64,000 bases of DNA from Calliopum simillimum (taxonomy: Eukaryota > Arthropoda > Insecta > Diptera > Lauxaniidae). The position numbers were made by a program, and so were the translations under genes. Positions 11,879 to 22,090 of this stretch are shown piece by piece. Each line of letters starts with the position of its first letter. The stretch's first letter is position 1. The notes below the pieces were generated by a model that saw only the letters and a program-made list of their open reading frames with translations, searched no databases and was not told where the DNA came from. The stretch lies in NCBI GenBank assembly GCA_951812925.1, contig OX638370.1:3434001-3498000 (forward strand), written 5' to 3'.

Positions 11879-14564
11879 TTTGTGAAGAAAAATGCACATA
11901 CACACGTAGAAGAAATGCAGCCAGTTGGAGACAGAGGGAGCACTGAGCACTATGACAAAGTAACGGCCTTCTAGACGACCTACACAGAGAATGCTTGTTG
12001 GGCCACATAAATTACTATACATGAGGGTGAGAGCATGTGGCAATACAACAAATAAGTATCAAATAAGAATTGAGCACAAATGAGAGCGTCGCGCACACAA
12101 AAGGGGTAAATTGCAAGTGTGTATTATTGAGACGATAGAGAACGCTTGCAGATTTTTGTATGGCCCCAAAAAGCTTTCTCTCCAATATGCTGCTCATTCT
12201 CTTAATACAATAATCAGCGCTCCCATTACTGTTACTTGAGAAATTACTTTGCTGGTTTGATTTTCTTACTATACCCTACTTTACGTATCGCTCAAACTGC
12301 TCACGCTGTCTTTCATTAGTTACATTATGGTTGGCGCTCTCCCCAACTTCATTCATTCGTATTCTGCTGATGCTTCATTTTTTTTTTTGTTCTTTTTTTT
12401 GTTACTTCGCCGCCGCTTGCGATTCACAATCGTGCCACACTCGTTGTCATTCGCATTCCGTTGCTGCGTTCGAACTGTACGTCTTAACGGTGTAAAGCGC
12501 TTAAAAGCACATAACGGTGTTACAAACCCGGTTGGCAATAATTTTTGTCAGTGTGGGAAAACTGTTGAGAGTTTGAGGGGCATAAAAAATTGTGAATTGT
12601 GAAAATTTTGTGAGTGTGAAAAACAAAAAAAAACAAAAAAACGAAAAAAAACGCAAGCTGAGGGAACGCTCCCACTCAGTCACAGACATTAACGCTTTGA
12701 CAACTTGTCAACGAAATGTTAATAAAATGTCAAATTAATTTGACAACAAAATGAGATAAAACAAAATGAACCAAAATAATCGTGTACAAAACAATAACAC
12801 AAAAAACCGGATGCGAGACTCTCAAGTGTAATTTTGTTGCAATAAAAATTTATTTCAAAATAACAAAAATATTTTCTCAAGTGCACCCACAACTGTAAGG
12901 CGCCAAGTGTCGCCAACGAACCGCCCTCGTCAAAATTCAATTTGTAAATTACACATACGGAACTTGAAATTTTCTTGTTCGTCTTCCTGCTCCACCACCT
13001 TCATTCTCTTTGAATGAATGAATGAAATTTTTATTGAATGAAATGCCATGAAATTAATTTTTGTCGCTCGCCCGACATCAACAAACAGAATGTGGTACAA
13101 ACAAACATACGTTCATACATATGTGTTTCCCGTCCCGTACTTTGTAACTTACGTCGCTATATCTCGTTGTTTAATTAGCGCTGAAGGTAACCAACGGCAT
13201 TCGACGTACGTCGTACTATAAAACGCAAGACCCGCACATTTACAATTTCTCGCGGCGCGTTACGTTGCGTTGCATTACTTTTAATTATGCGAGTATCTCA
13301 TAAACTACAGACGCTATGGTCATACATACATACATATGTGTGCACCACACACATTTATTCTAATGTTCGGTCTACTGGCGCCGCGACGCTTTACGTTAAT
13401 TGAAAGCAGCAGCAGCATGAGAAAGTGTCAGCGAAAGTGTGGAACAGCCTGACATGGCATCATCACCCAAGCTGTGACACTCAAAAAGTAAGATTTACCA
13501 AAAAAAAAAAAAAAAAATTTCATATAAATTATGATTATGGTTGTGGAGATTTGTTACTTTCTTTGGAATAGGGAAAATATTTGATTAATAAAATTTTTAT
13601 AGTTTTAGAGCTCAAAATGCTAAAGTGAAAATATTTTTTTTTTAAATCTATTTTCATATAAATAAACTAGTGACTATAAGACCTAGAAGATCTATTGTGC
13701 GAATTCTATCCCGACTTCTTAAAAACAATAGCATTTTCCTACATTTCCATAAAAATTTTATATAGAATATTAAAAAGAATATTTTAAATAAAATCAAATC
13801 TTGCAATAAATCACAGCTTTAAACTATTTTTTTTTTTCTGACTTTAAATTAAAAAATTGGTCTCACAAACGTATTACTGAATTACAGAAAATTTAACGAA
13901 AATACCAAAAAAAAAAAAAATTATTAATGGTACAATATCTTAATAAGACCTTTTTCATAATCAAATGGCTGCCATGGTCAAAAAATTGGGGAACAAAAAT
14001 TAAAATATCAAATTTGTAGGTCCAGAACTTTGCAAAATCTTTTTAAATCCTATAAACCAAAGGCATTTTTAGAAAGCCCAATTAACAATTAACTAAAAGT
14101 TTCTTATAAAAATTTTTCTCTTAAAAATTGGGGTCACCCAAGAAATTTTTTTTATAAAACAAGTCAAGAAAATCAGTTTTTCTCTATAACTTCTCAGGGG
14201 TACGCTTTATGCCCCAGATTTGCAATTTGGTGTTAGTCTGGGCCACCTCTATCACCTTCCAGAAGCTTTGTTACATTATCGTGTACACCCTGTATATTTA
14301 ATATTTTTGTAGTAGTGATATCATACTTGGGTCATTAAAAATTAAAGAAAGTATTCTGCCTAGTTTCTAGATCCGTGAGATGTGTTAGATTTTGGGTAAG
14401 AAATCAAATTTTTTTTATAGTCTTGTATGTGAAATAAACTGAGTCATTAGTGATCACAAAACTAGAAACTTTTTCAAAAATAGCAGGCAGTTTCTTTGCA
14501 GAAAGTGTTAGCTTTTTTATAGAAAATTTTTGCGTTACCTCTGCTTATATTTATGTTGAAGTGT
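11879..14564. other. Noncoding region; more complex 11.9-13.4 kb, AT-rich after
   Basis: From 11.9 to 13.4 kb the sequence is less repetitive and less AT-rich. It includes a TATAAAA at 13217-13223 followed by a GC-richer stretch (CTCGCGGCGCGTTACGTTG), so it could hold a host promoter or regulatory DNA. From 13.49 kb on it is poly-A-rich with no signal, and ends near 14290 with ACACCCTGTATA, a form common at insect transposon ends. Confidence 0.35.
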
Positions 14565-14799
14565 AAGAAGTTATAGCGAATCTAAAACCTCAATACAAAA
14601 TATAAATAACAGGATGTTTCAAAAACGACAATGGACCCCTAAGACTATGCAATATATTTTTTTTTTAACATTTGACATTTCAAACAGCATGCAGATAAAT
14701 AAAAAAGAACCTTGCATAGTCTTAGGGGGCGATTTTTGTTCTTGAAACATCCTGTTTTTCATATTTTGTACTGAAGTTTTAGATTCGCTATAACTTCTT
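14565..14799. repeat. Foldback (palindromic) MITE-like element
   Basis: Two arms of about 86 bp in inverted orientation, 14565-14651 and 14714-14799, match closely from AAGAAGTTATAGCGAATCTA inward, including ACAGGATGTTTCAA and CTAAGACTATGC. The loop is about 62 bp. There is no coding capacity. It is typical of snap-back non-autonomous DNA elements. No clear target duplication was found. Confidence 0.85.
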
Positions 14800-15760
14800 C
14801 AATTTTAACAATTTGAGGAAACTTTCTAGAGATGAATTTTATGATTCTGTACGGACTTTAATTTTATGATATTCCCGTGGCACCTTACGATGTTAGAAAC
14901 TGAGATAATGAGTACAACTTGTCGAAAAAAACATTTGAGATAAATGACTTCTACGAATGAAATGTAGCCATTTACATGTCGACATTTACAACGATATAGT
15001 ATACTTGTTGAACGGACGTCAAATGGCGGAGATATATATAGAAAACAAAACAGCATCGAATTTAGAGGCCGAAAAAAAAAATATTTTTTTCCTCAAAAAT
15101 CTTTCAATATTAGCTTTCAAACTGGGGGAGGTCATTCGAACTTTTTTTTTTTTTTTGTATGGGGATCGATACTATCTAGTGCACACACTCGACACTATTG
15201 CCCTATATTAATTTTCGTCTTACCTATGAGCTGTTGAGAGCTGAAAACATGGAATTTTCATATCATATCACATTTGACCGGCGCGGCGGAGACAATTTTC
15301 ACAATAATTCCAACTTTGGTCTAATTTTTTTGTAAGTAAACCAAAATGGACTATACCTGAAACAAGAATAAATTTACTTAAATTGTGAACTGTAACAAAA
15401 ATGGTCCAAATGTTATGCAAAGTCGGTCAATTGTATCAAAAGTGGTCCAATTGTGTATTAATTGTGTCAGTGAGAATATAACACTACTGACTTCGTACTG
15501 ATTAGCAGCTCGTCGATTGTGAAGAAGAGCAAACGATAGTCGATTGGCTAATGACTTGCGCTGCCTGCACAGACCGGGGTTCAAATTCTCCAATCGATGT
15601 TTTTCATTTCCAATTTTAAATTTCTTTTAATTCGAAGAGTCTTCGGAGCGGAAAACGAAACATTAGTCCAATATTGCCGAAGTATTAGAAAATCAAAAAT
15701 TAATAAAAAAACTTTTATTTGCACTGAGGTGCGAACACAATGCTCAGAAATACATATCGT
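14800..15760. other. Noncoding DNA, partly repeat-derived
   Basis: The stretch 15290-15470 repeats the theme TGGTCCAA...TGTATC several times and shares GGTCCAAATGT with the foldback region near 20250. CGGCGGAGACAATT at 15285 resembles the reverse complement of sequence near 20420. I interpret this as a decayed relative of the 20-kb repeat. A tRNA-like stretch at 15537-15600 was rejected. Confidence 0.4.
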
Positions 15761-16009
15761 CACTCTTAGGCCAGATTGACGAATGTGAAAATTATTGAAT
15801 TTAAGAAATTGCTATTTGAAATTTTTTTAAACATGAAAATTATATGTAAATTTTGCTTTTTTGAGTAATAAATCTCGAAGTTGCTGCTAAAAAACTTCAG
15901 ATATGGCTTTCGGACTTCTAGCATAACTTTATTGAACCATTTTGTACAAGAAAACCACATTAGTGCAAAACTGAAAAATTTGCACTTTCGTGAATCTGGC
16001 CTAAGAGTG
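15761..16009. mobile_element. MITE with exact 10-bp ends (CACTCTTAGG)
   Basis: The 249-bp segment begins CACTCTTAGGCCAGATTGAC and ends with the near-exact reverse complement (GTGAATCTGGCCTAAGAGTG). The ends stay matched for about 25 bp with very few differences. There is no coding capacity. I could not identify a convincing target-site duplication, so the superfamily is not assigned. Confidence 0.75.
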
Positions 16010-16756
16010 ATGACATATAACAAACTCTTTCACACATTCGTCTATGAAACTTTTTGACGTTTTTGTGTTAGATTTTAAATTAAGTTTTTTGAAATTTATA
16101 AATTGAAATACATAAATTGTCCTTTCGCTGGGTCGAATGTAACTGAGGTTCCTGATGTGATAGAAAAAAAACAAAGCTCCCATTCTTATAAGAAGGGTCA
16201 ATTCACCATAAATGGCTATAAAAACCGCAGATCCTTGCAACATCCACATTCTTGTTATTTTTGGTCAGATCTATTAGAATCTGAGCTAAGTTTACGCTAC
16301 TCATATTTTGCATAATCAAGTCCATCTGGCGCTCAGTCTATAAGCATTTTCGGTAATAATTAACATTAAAGTTAAGGAGTATACCATAAATTTATTTAAA
16401 AATTTGCAACTTGATTGCAAATTAATACATCCTGAACAAGACAATTCAAAAAAGCCCTGAAAATGTCATTGACGAAACGTCGGCTAAAAATTGTGCTTAA
16501 ATGTAATAATTTACAATTAGAAATAATTGGTTAGAAAACCTCCTAAGAAACAAAATTTTGAAAACATACTTTTGATGAGAAATCATTGATTTACCAGAAT
16601 TTAATAAGATATTCTTTATCAAAAACACCACTTTCCGGACGAAATTTTTATTTGAATTTTTTATATGGGGCGATCAGCTAATCCTGCAAAACGGTAAGAA
16701 TGAACTATTTCCATATAGACCATACTTTGAACTAGAATAGTGCAATTAAAAAATTT

Positions 16757-16961
16757 AATCCCACGTTGGGCGCCAATATCACAGTATCAAATTACCAAAA
16801 GCCGTAGCAGTCGAATATTCTTACAACGTTTTTCCACAAGCTGACGTTTTCTAATTCCATTTTGATAGCGATAACATGCATAATTTTGTTTGATTTGGCG
16901 TTTGAGCAAAAAAACAGGTGCTGATTCGAAGCATCCGTGAACGACAACTTGTGACATAAAA
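16757..16961 (-). mobile_element. LTR / tRNA-Lys primer-binding-site junction (partial LTR retrotransposon)
   Basis: Read on the reverse strand, TGGCGCCCAACGTGGGA lies immediately after ACTGTGATAT. This 17-mer is the exact complement of the 3' end, including CCA, of the tRNA-Lys-like unit at 18473-18548, so it has the form of a primer-binding site that follows an LTR. The putative LTR would then extend to higher coordinates, possibly to TGTCACAAG at about 16961. That start gives weakly inverted termini (TGTCACA and TGTGATA). I see no retroviral-type gene beside it, so this is a fragment. The LTR limits are inferred. Confidence 0.45.
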
Positions 16962-18424
16962 TCATGTGTTTCACATGTTTTTCGCATTAATAAATAGATG
17001 AATTTACGTCACGAGTTGTACGTTCTCGGATGCGTCGATTCGATCCCATGTTTTGCAAAAATGGCTTTTACAATGTTATTCGCGATCATGCTTCATTTAT
17101 TTAACTCAAGTTTTGCTAGGTAAAATTAATGATATATGATAAATATATTTTTGAATTATATCACATCTCAGTTATTGTATTCTAAGCAAAAATTTATATT
17201 CTTGATTAAGATAGCTTAGAGAGATTAGAAGCCAATAAATAGTTTTTAAATAAAACATAACTTTTCCTATCCAGCAAAAAATGTTAGTCCCAGTGAATTT
17301 TTCGTACATGACTTTAGTAAGATTAACTGTCTGTACCTATTTCTAACTACAGTAGTGTTATTAAGTTTTAGGAAATCTTTATAAATGCCAAAAAATCGAT
17401 TTATAGAAAATCTGCATATGAAAAAAGTCCTTGTTGTTCCCAAACAGTGTCACTCCAACAATTTTCTAATTACTTTGTTTTAGTTATATATGTAAAATCT
17501 AACCTTAAGAAATCACTGTTAATTATTGAATAAAATTCAAGAATACAATTTAACAATTTAAGTTCACCTTTTGTTTACTAACAAAACACAGAGAGTAAAG
17601 CGATACAAACTGATTTTTTTTTTCTTTTTGTTGTGGCTGTAATAAAGATAAGCCAGCTAAAAGTAGCGCTAGACTACGCTAAATACAGCCAAGCACAAGC
17701 ACATACACACACACACACCAGTACACACATACATATGTACGTACATGCAATATATCGCAATAAAGCCGCTTACCATTTAAGCTATTAAAATAAGACCAAA
17801 TAATAATAAAGCACCCACACGAAAATGATGGTATAAATTTTGTGACTAAGACTAAAAGGTGACAGAGACAGCAATAAAATAAAAGTAAATAAAGATAAAA
17901 CTTGGTTAATTGAAGCAAAAAAGAAACAAATAAGATGTTGGGGAAAGAATACACCGAAAGAGATAGAAAATTGTATTTTGAAGGTGTAAAATGTTTAAAC
18001 AGTGTAGTGGGAGGGATGCAAAAACAAAACTAAAATAAATGAAAACAAAAAAAAAAATGTTGAATTAACACAACTGAAAATGAAGTGTTCTGTGGCAATT
18101 TTCGTAGCAATTTTCACAGCTAAAATGCGGGACATTTTTTCTGAAACTTTATGAAAATTTACTAGTTTATTATTTGGTCAGGGGTATAAAAGCCTTTTAA
18201 TCCATTCTGTGCTGTTAGTGGCTAATAACAACTGATATGATTTAGATATTTGAAGTTTGGAACTTTTACGCTAGTTTCAAATTTACCCAAAAGTTTTATC
18301 AGTCTGTTGAAAAATCAGAAGAAAACATAAAAAAACAAACTAGTCATAAAATTAAATCTCATTTTCGATTTTTGAGACATAAAAGAAGTCCTTATATTGA
18401 AACGACGTTCCAATAGCTCATTTG
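16962..18424. other. Noncoding AT-rich DNA
   Basis: No gene is recognised. The segment 17003-17043 is an inverted partner of 16920-16956 and may belong to the LTR fragment just left of it. A short CA/TACATA tract lies at 17700-17750, and a good TATA box (GTATAAAAG) at 18184-18192 with no identifiable gene downstream. Confidence 0.35.
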
Positions 18425-18472
18425 TAACTTGCAGGTATAGAGCGAAGTCACGCAGGCGATGGTTGTTGTTGT

Positions 18473-18548
18473 GCGCGACTAGCCAAGTCGTTAGGAAATG
18501 AGACTTTTAAGCTCAGGCTCGTAGATTCGGGTCCCACGTTGGGCGCCA
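18473..18548 (+). pseudogene. tRNA-Lys-like pseudogene with encoded CCA
   Basis: The T-arm and 3' acceptor side (GATTCGGGTCCCACGTTGGG then CGCCA) and the anticodon region ACTTTTAA match an insect tRNA-Lys. The D-arm side is degraded (ACTAGCCAAGTCGTTAGGAA). The unit ends with CCA, which nuclear tRNA genes do not normally encode. It is preceded by the leader motif ACTTGCAGGTA...GCAGGCGATGGTTGTT, which recurs before the next unit. Read as a functional gene it fails, because the stems are mismatched and no T-run follows. Confidence 0.6.
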
Positions 18549-18597
18549 TTCGTCACTTGCGGGTAAATAGCGGAGGAATGCAGGCGATGGTTGTTTT

Positions 18598-18670
18598 GCC
18601 TGGCTAGCTCAGCCAGTAGAGCATACGACTTTTAATCTCATGGTCGCGGATTCGAGTCCTACGTTAGGCG
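18598..18670 (+). pseudogene. tRNA-Lys-like (anticodon TTT) pseudogene
   Basis: The 73-nt unit starts GCCTGGCTAGCTCAGCCAGT and ends CCTACGTTAGGCG. It has a good A box and B box (GATTCGAGTCC), and a T-run (TAATTTTT) just downstream that could stop RNA polymerase III. The acceptor stem can form with wobble pairs, but the anticodon stem and the T stem each have two mismatches. It resembles insect tRNA-Lys(CTT) with the anticodon changed to TTT. Likely a pseudogene or SINE-like head; an active gene is less likely. Confidence 0.6.
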
Positions 18671-18675
18671 TAATT

Positions 18676-19970
18676 TTTAACGTGCGGTTACAGTGCGCTG
18701 GCTCGCATACGTTTTGGTTTTGTTCTGTTTGAGCTCGCCAAAAAATGTATGAGTTCTCCGCTCTGTACCCGCACGTTACAAAGTTGTTTACAGCGTCGTC
18801 AAATAACTTTAAAGCCTTGAGTTCGATTATCCTTAAAGAGAAAAAAGAACGCTGTACCTTCTTAGCAACATTAGTAGAACTCGGGTTAAGGCGTAATATG
18901 TTATAGGCAATCCAGTACAAAACCCTAGGTGTTTCATATGCATTTTTGGCATAGTTTGATAGTAAATTGCAAATAAAGAGAAAAAACTAAAAAAAAAACT
19001 AAAAAGCATCCCTAAGCCAAACAAAAAATTGGTGTTAAATAAAACGAATCCACACAATCAAGAACAGCCACAGATAGGCACACAAACAATCACATATACT
19101 ACACATGTATGAGTACAACAGCAACTTGGAATAAAAGAAAAAAAAGCAAAAAAATATCCAAAATTAACAATTCCAAAAAGCACAAGTAACAAAAAAAAGA
19201 AAAAAAAAATAATTTTTTTTAAAAGCCAAAAAACTGAAATTCCAACAAAATGTACAAAAAAAAATATCTGGTTGTACGAATTGCTGGAATTAATTTATTG
19301 ATACAAAAGCAAAAAAAAAAATGTAAAAAATTAAACGAAAATCGAAAAAAATGGATATCTAGTGTAGCGTCGCGTCGCGTCGTTGAAAGCGCAAAAACCA
19401 AAAATTGAAGATACAAAGTTTTTATTTTACTACGAGAGTACAATTTTGCAAACGAGTACCACCAGAAGCAGCAGCAGAGCCTGAAAACGAAAAATTCTAC
19501 AAGGCAGACAGATAGATAGTACTACAATATATAGATACTTGTAGTTAGATACACATACAAACATTGTATATTTATTTGTACGCGACAGACAGAGTTCATA
19601 TGTACAGATATTCAGACTAACTTACATACTTAAATATGTAGATATGTACATATGTATATGTATGTAGATTAAGACAGACATAGAGTTCTACAATAAGATA
19701 TTCATTTAGTAGAAAATCAAGCAGGCGGTAGCAAACCAACTAAAATGATATCTCTATAGTTTCAACTTGAATGCTGTAAGCAAATGAATTTGAGCTTTAA
19801 GAATACAACTCACAGATGCAAGTTAATTAAGTGTATCCTCTGCAGACCACGGATTGTTCCAAAACTAGTTTGCAAACTACTCTATGGGAGCAACCGACCA
19901 GTCAAAATACTGGTCCCAACACATATAAAGTTCTATTTACGTTTTACATTGTTTGTCATTGGGCGTAACC
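18676..19970. other. Noncoding DNA; A-rich 18.97-19.45 kb
   Basis: Apart from the inverted leader-like motif near 18.7-18.78 kb, this is A-rich low-complexity sequence with scattered GATA/ACATA runs (19500-19690). No gene is recognised. Confidence 0.4.
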
Positions 19971-20235
19971 AATTGAGGAGTGGCCGTACCAAAGGGCCCA
20001 AGTACCATTTCGAGGCAAAAGTAATGTCATACTTTGTATGTGCCTAGTAGTCTATTATTTGACTGTTTTAATTTTTTCAACATAATGGCATCAATTTCAC
20101 ACTATCAAAAAAATTTTTAGTGAAAACAGAAAATAATTTTATTAATTTCTAACAAAATGCCACCCGTTTCATATTATGAGACTTCTTTTGCCTCGAAATG
20201 GTACTTAGGCCCTTTGGTACGGCCACTCCTCAATT
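19971..20235. repeat. Foldback element with 51-bp near-perfect arms
   Basis: The arms 19971-20021 and 20185-20235 are inverted with one mismatch; the outer end is AATTGAGGAGTGGCCGTACC. Weaker inverted similarity extends outward (ACTGGTCC motifs at 19909 and in reverse near 20300), so the whole element may span about 19.89-20.33 kb. The short frames crossing it are reverse-complement echoes of each other and not genes. Confidence 0.85.
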
Positions 20236-20589
20236 GTTTCTTTATGCATTACATTTGGACCAAAAGAAGACCAATTGTCCCCTTATGCGTTACCTTCGGA
20301 CCAGTAAAAGGTCAATTTTTTTTTATTTTATTTATAAATTTCAAAGAATTTAATTTAATTTTATACAAAAACGTCAAAAGGTTTCATAGACGAGTTTCAT
20401 GAGAGTATTGAGACAATTGTCTCCGCCAGTCCTACAGGGTAGTGTTTCACTTAGATTTAACTTCAAAATTTTGCACAACTTTACTCTTATCCACTCTATA
20501 CTAAAAGCTAAGCTATAGGATATTTATTACTTTTTTGCTAGGCCCAAAACAAGGTAAATTTTTACCGGATTTCCAAAATCTATATTCTT
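20236..20589. other. Repeat-derived flank
   Basis: The segment 20325-20400 (TTTATAAATTTCAAAGAATT ... GTTTCATAGACGA) is the reverse complement, with differences, of 16035-16105. The same repeat family is therefore present twice in opposite orientation about 4 kb apart. Confidence 0.5.
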
Positions 20590-22090
20590 ATAAAAATTAA
20601 TGATTTTATGTCTGTCTGTATGTTCCTTATAGACTCCCAAACCACTGCACAGTGTGGGATTTTGCCAATCTAGGACGTCAAAATGATACAAACAATGTGT
20701 TTGAAAATCATATATTGTAATTTGTTAGAAAAGACCCCAATTGTTACAAAAATAAGCATAAAAGAGAATAAAAGAAATATCATTGACACGATAACAGCTA
20801 TCAAACACTTACTATTGAACAGCATGCAAAAACAAATTTTCAAGCTTGCATCGATAACAAAACTTTGAGCGATCAAATTAAAGTTGTGCGCGTTTGTTTT
20901 GTGGCAAAAAGTTTTTTGCATTAAAGGTCAATATATTTGCTTAAAACGTTTGCTTTACACAACCCTTACATTTGCACTTAAGTATTTTAATCAAATTATT
21001 TTATAATCAGCTGAAAGGTAAGACAAATTTCAAAAATCTTGAATCTTTCATAGACTATAACTTACAAGTTGGGCGTGGTTAGGCTATAACAAAGCATACA
21101 AGATGAGCATACATACTTATAGAATGGACTTAAAAAATAAAATCTTGCCCATTTTTTGCCCAAAGACTACTTTTTTTACAATGACTAAAGTGTTATAATG
21201 AACAATTGCACTGAAATCATGAAAAAAAAAATTTATGTTATCTTTTTTAATCACTCTCATTTTTTGACAGTAGTATTCAGTTACCACTGAAATGGTAAAT
21301 ACACATTTTCAAGTTGATATCTTCATTACAACCAATTTTTTTAAACTTTTTATTACAAAAAAAGGTACATTTGTATGGGAGGTGCAAGTAGATTTTGTCC
21401 GATTTTTTTCATCTCTGAACCAAATCTCCGCATAAAGAATTTAAGCACATATATCAAAATTCCAACTCGATATCTTTGAAACTACGGCTATAATTGAATT
21501 TTGACGTCCTAGATTGGCAAACTCTCACACTCTGCGCTGGAACGATCACCGAGAAAATTTATATTTATAGGTTTTTGGGTGCGGCGCGTGTTTCTGCATC
21601 ATTAGTTTGCCGGAACCAAAATTTTTTTTTTTTTGTTTTCTACGCGTTTCATAACTTTTTACAACATTTTAGTGGAAACATTTTTTACACCAAATGGTCC
21701 CCCTTCGGATGTTGAAACCGGAAATTTTTAAATATCTTTTTTCCGTTTTTTCTTCTGCGCGTTTTCTGACATGTTACTTTACTTTTTTCACTAAAGGATT
21801 TCCCCCCTTTCTTTCGTGTTTCCAAAAAAATTTATTTATCATATTTAACGGACATGGATGATATTTGGTATATTTATTAAGGATAGTGGGACAAATAATA
21901 CCGAAGGGAAAAAAAAAAACGGTGCCTCGCCCTTAAAAAAATGTCATATCTCTGAAACTATTTAACCAAATAGGTGAGAATCAGTACGAATGTAAATTGC
22001 ATCGGGACAATTTATATTTTTTGGTTTAATTTAATTGGAGATGCCCCGCATTCTGTGCAAGAGAAGGTGTAGCAACGCACTTTTCTTGGA
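20590..22090 (-). repeat. Interspersed repeat A, copy 1 (interrupted)
   Basis: The two parts 20590-20647 and 21535-22090 are together the reverse complement of 32690-33345. Shared blocks include GTTAAATAGTTTCAGAGATA (reverse strand), the GGGGCATCTCCAA...AAATTAAACC block, and the end GGGAGTCTAT.AGGAACATACAGAC. The copy is split by the inverted-repeat insertion at 20648-21534. The family is unassigned: no transposase or reverse transcriptase is present. Confidence 0.75.
20648..21534. mobile_element. Non-autonomous inverted-repeat element (hAT-like termini) inside repeat A
   Basis: It begins CACAGTGTGGGATTTTGCCA and ends with the reverse complement of CAGAGTGTGAGAGTTTGCCA. The ends match at about 34 of 37 positions, through CTAGGACGTCAAAAT. 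The 3' end fits the hAT start pattern YARNG. Removing the 887 bp rejoins repeat A at the position where the other copy is continuous, which supports insertion. An exact target duplication is not visible. No transposase-like frame is inside. Confidence 0.75.

Larger units (their letters stand above)
18425..18675 (+). repeat. Tandem duplication: leader plus tRNA-Lys-like unit, two copies
   Basis: Two units in the same orientation, offset by about 125 bp, each consist of a leader (ACTTGC[A/G]GGTA...GCAGGCGATGGTTGTT) followed by a tRNA-Lys-like body. A third leader-like stretch occurs inverted at about 18725-18780 (CTGTACCCGCACGTTACA), forming an inverted pair with 18676-18696. Confidence 0.7.

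Noticed and set aside
11549..12043. Open frames spanning the run of N
   Set aside because: They exist only because unknown bases cannot contain stops.
14270..14300. GTGTACACCCTGTATA as a transposon end
   Set aside because: The motif is frequent at insect element ends, but no inverted partner was found within several kilobases.
15537..15600. A tRNA-like stretch with GGGGTTCAAATTCTCC and matching acceptor-like ends (GTCGATT/AATCGAT)
   Set aside because: Only about 60 nt, with no D-arm, a poor anticodon stem and no polymerase III terminator; probably chance.
18184..18192. TATA box GTATAAAAG as a gene promoter
   Set aside because: No initiator-like sequence at the right distance and no gene downstream; single matches are expected by chance in AT-rich DNA.
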